Assembly (NCBI GenBank): GCA_028532985.1
Contig: JANCIK010000005.1
Span: 2,796,501 to 2,860,500, forward strand
Direction of reading: 5' to 3'
DNA: 64,000 bases
Origin: Stropharia rugosoannulata
Lineage: Eukaryota > Basidiomycota > Agaricomycetes > Agaricales > Strophariaceae
In this document: piece by piece, positions 61,675-64,000 of the stretch
How the letters are laid out: each line of letters opens with the position of its first letter
Position numbering within the stretch: the stretch's first letter is position 1
Notes under the pieces: model-generated
Databases searched by the model: none
Told to the model about the DNA's origin: nothing
What the model saw: only the letters and a program-made list of their open reading frames with translations
Translations under genes and position numbers: made by a program

Positions 61675-64000
61675 ATGGTGCTTTCGATTGAACAAAGTCC
61701 TTTTTACTGTAAATTGTAGCTAACTGTAGTACATTCAGAGCATCTTCCTCGATTTGCAGGCTAGGGATGAGTCCGAATCCGAGACCGGTTCAGATGATGA
61801 GTCGCGCCCCTTTGAGGAGAGTTTCGTTGATGGTACGTTATATAAGCTCACTTGTGTCGAGATTATGAAGTTTAACTAGATAATGCCTTTCAACCCAAGA
61901 AGACTTGACCCATGAAGCAGAATCAAGTTCCGCTGCTTTATGCCGTGTCATTGATTCAACGAGAGCCGATCAGGAAGAACAAAATAACAAATTCTGGGAA
62001 GATTTACTGGATCGCGCTCACGCCCACTCTGCGAAGTCAAACACGAAACGCCGCCAAGTTTCTGACGAAGAAGATTATGATTCTCATGTCACCGATTCGG
62101 CTGACGAAGCCGCTGCCGAAGAATTGATTGGGTGGCGACTCGAAGCGTTTCCCTTCCTACGAGAAGACTTGCGCAATAACCTTCCAGAAGAAATATTCAA
62201 GAGGATCGACTTGAAGCCGCCTTCACCCACTGATTGGCCGTGGGCAAAGGTACGGGGCAACCAGAAGAAATGGGAGAAGTATGTGAACGACACTGGTGTT
62301 ATAACATCCATTAAAGGTCACGAAGAACTGTACTTGGCCTTGATTCCGCGAATTAGACGGCGTTCGAATTCTGTCGAGGTCTCTTCAAAGCCACCACAAG
62401 AACTGGTCACACGTAGCAGTCTCCGCAAGGTTGCAAAATCTGGGAGCAGTGACATATTCAACTGGAAAGGGAACATCTTTTCTTCGGAAGGTTTGCTACT
62501 TGTCGACTTACGAAAGATAAAAACTATTCCCCATATGCAGTCTCTCCCGTCCTTGGCAGAATTAAGAATCTTTCGGGGCACGTCACTTCTTGATGCCGCA
62601 GTAGCAGATAGAGTAGAGCGACAAATTGAGTTTTCGCGCCTGAAAACTGGCGCTAAGGTCAAAGTTGTTGCTGGGCCATACGTGGGCCTGATTGGAGAGG
62701 TCACAGAGTTGGGGGATAATCGAGTCATTACATACATGCCTTCACAAGATGTTATTGAAGACATGCCTATGGACTACGTGCGGGCGGCGTTTTGTATTGG
62801 TGATGAAGTTAGAGTGGTTGAAGGAGAGCATAAGGGCTTTGTTGGCTGGGTGGTTGGATTCTCGAATGGCAATTTGTGCATTGTGAATGTAGGGGCTTCC
62901 ACTGAGGTAATTTCTTTCAGTACATTTCAAGGTATGTATCACTCACACATTATAATACTAGACTTCTGTTGTCAAGTCAAGCGTCGAATTTTATTCTCAC
63001 CGCCGCATTATCGGTCTACAGCCTCGGCCTCAACCTTCAGGTTGCACTAAAAACTTGGGAGGAGCAAACCCCAACGACATATATGTCTCGAAGCGCGTTA
63101 TGATAATTGGCAACCATACATTGAAACGCTACAAAGGCCTTATCAAGTCCACAACCCTGGATGGATACGCATATGTGCAATTGGACACTCGGTTGCAACA
63201 GTATGTTAAAGTCAAGTTGCACGATTTAGCATGTTTGTAAGCTCTGTCGTACTATGTCCAGCGTACACGCATGCATGCTGATATATATTAGAACATATCT
63301 AGATACTTGCAGTCATGAACTGTTATCCGCCGAACCTTTGGAGGATAATTCAACCATGTGCTTTGTAGAGAACCCAAGCTGTTCGACGCCTACACCTGCC
63401 TGGGATCCATTGGACTCTTCATCTTATCAGTCGACTGCGTGGGATCCTTCCTCTTGGACCCCTCATCCTTCCCAGTCCCCTTCTTCCCCACTTCTTACAC
63501 CTGAGACCGTAACCTCTGTATCTTCAGATGTGTCTACATCTCCATCTTCAACCCCTCACGTCCAACCTGCAGCACCTCAACGTCGGATCACACCACCGCC
63601 TCCACGTCAACGTACACCCCCGCCCCCGTTTGAATCCCTTGGATGGCCTGTTACATGGCTTACGGAACGACACTTGCAAGGGTTTAGGCTTAAATTGAAG
63701 GTTGATGATCCCAGTGTTCAAAGCCCATACGTTGAATTCATTTGTGTGGAACTTAACCTCGTCAAAGTTAGGGATAAGATGAATGTTGGATATTTTTCAT
63801 TTCAATCAGTCAGCCCTCTATTTCCAACAGATACAGGCGATTTGGTCATATCAAAAGAGGGTCCGATGCGTGGTGAATATCTGAGAGTGTTACGCATCAA
63901 AAATAATACTTGTACAGTGCGTAAGCTGGGGTTGCGCACACCCACCAAAAGCAACCCAGATCTTGACTTTCCTATCTACCACCTGTTGCAAGTCTATCCT
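61675..64000 (+). CDS. Spt5-like KOW-repeat protein, truncated by window end
   Basis: Exons: 61760-61832, 61900-62931, 63041-63236, 63292 to beyond 64000; a 3-nt ATG exon at 61675-61677 (donor GTGCTT) is possible but weak. The N-terminus is acidic (ESESETGSDDESRPFEES). Three KOW-like units follow: TGAKVKVVAGPYVGLIGEV (62647), CIGDEVRVVEGEHKGFVGWV (62792) and KRVMIIGNHTLKRYKGLI (63095). The next exon is Ser/Thr/Pro-rich with TPAWDP and STAWDPSSWTP, recalling the Spt5 C-terminal repeat that is phosphorylated in elongation. No clear NGN domain was seen. It is likely a divergent lineage paralogue of Spt5, not the essential copy. The 3' end is outside the window. Confidence 0.75.

Overview
The window looks like nuclear DNA of a mushroom-forming basidiomycete (Agaricomycetes). 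The evidence is many short introns (about 50-80 bp, GT..AG, often with CTAAC/CTGAC-like branch sites), F-box/LRR-like paralogues, an HSPA12-type Hsp70, a Plavaka-type DNA transposase, a chromodomain Ty3/Gypsy element and several families expanded in agarics (JmjC-like, Spt5/KOW-like). The species cannot be named from the sequence. Gene models were built by hand: exons were joined only where donor, acceptor and reading phase agreed and the total was a multiple of three.

Left part (1-24.6 kb) is mostly ordinary gene space. It holds two tandem F-box paralogues (minus), a C2H2 zinc-finger protein with an arginine/glutamine-rich coiled coil (minus), a coiled-coil plus proline/serine-rich reading frame split by one in-frame TGA, a small coiled-coil protein, translation factor eIF3j (5 exons), a secreted acid phosphatase (5 exons), a third F-box paralogue on the plus strand, and a 17-exon HSPA12-like Hsp70 gene. 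The Hsp70 model runs without a stop into a roughly 1,080-residue low-complexity extension. A small unknown gene follows on the minus strand.

Middle part (24.6-43.1 kb) is repeat-rich. It has a GC-rich stretch with a decayed coding relic, an apparently intact 10-exon Plavaka transposase of 1,197 aa (minus), a small unknown gene, a broken copy of a probable multicopy agaric family, a 63-bp minisatellite, a protein with a duplicated C-x2-C...H motif, and a complete LTR retrotransposon (36888-43065). That element has both LTRs and a 5-bp target duplication (GTCCT), but its gag-pol is frameshifted.

Right part (43.1-64 kb) holds mainly lineage-specific genes: unknown proteins of 519, 337 and 871 aa, a 1,631-aa protein with 47-residue acidic tandem repeats and a JmjC-like fold that seems to have lost its iron ligands, and a KOW-repeat Spt5-like gene cut by the window end. 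Between them lie a GC-rich satellite of about 157 bp per unit with dyads, a near-perfect 256-bp foldback (MITE-like) element and a degenerate tRNA-like sequence.

The strongest candidates for something not yet described are the Hsp70 with its giant extension, including a splice junction whose retention would give a normal-length chaperone, the dyad-rich satellite next to the foldback element, and the JmjC-like protein without metal ligands.
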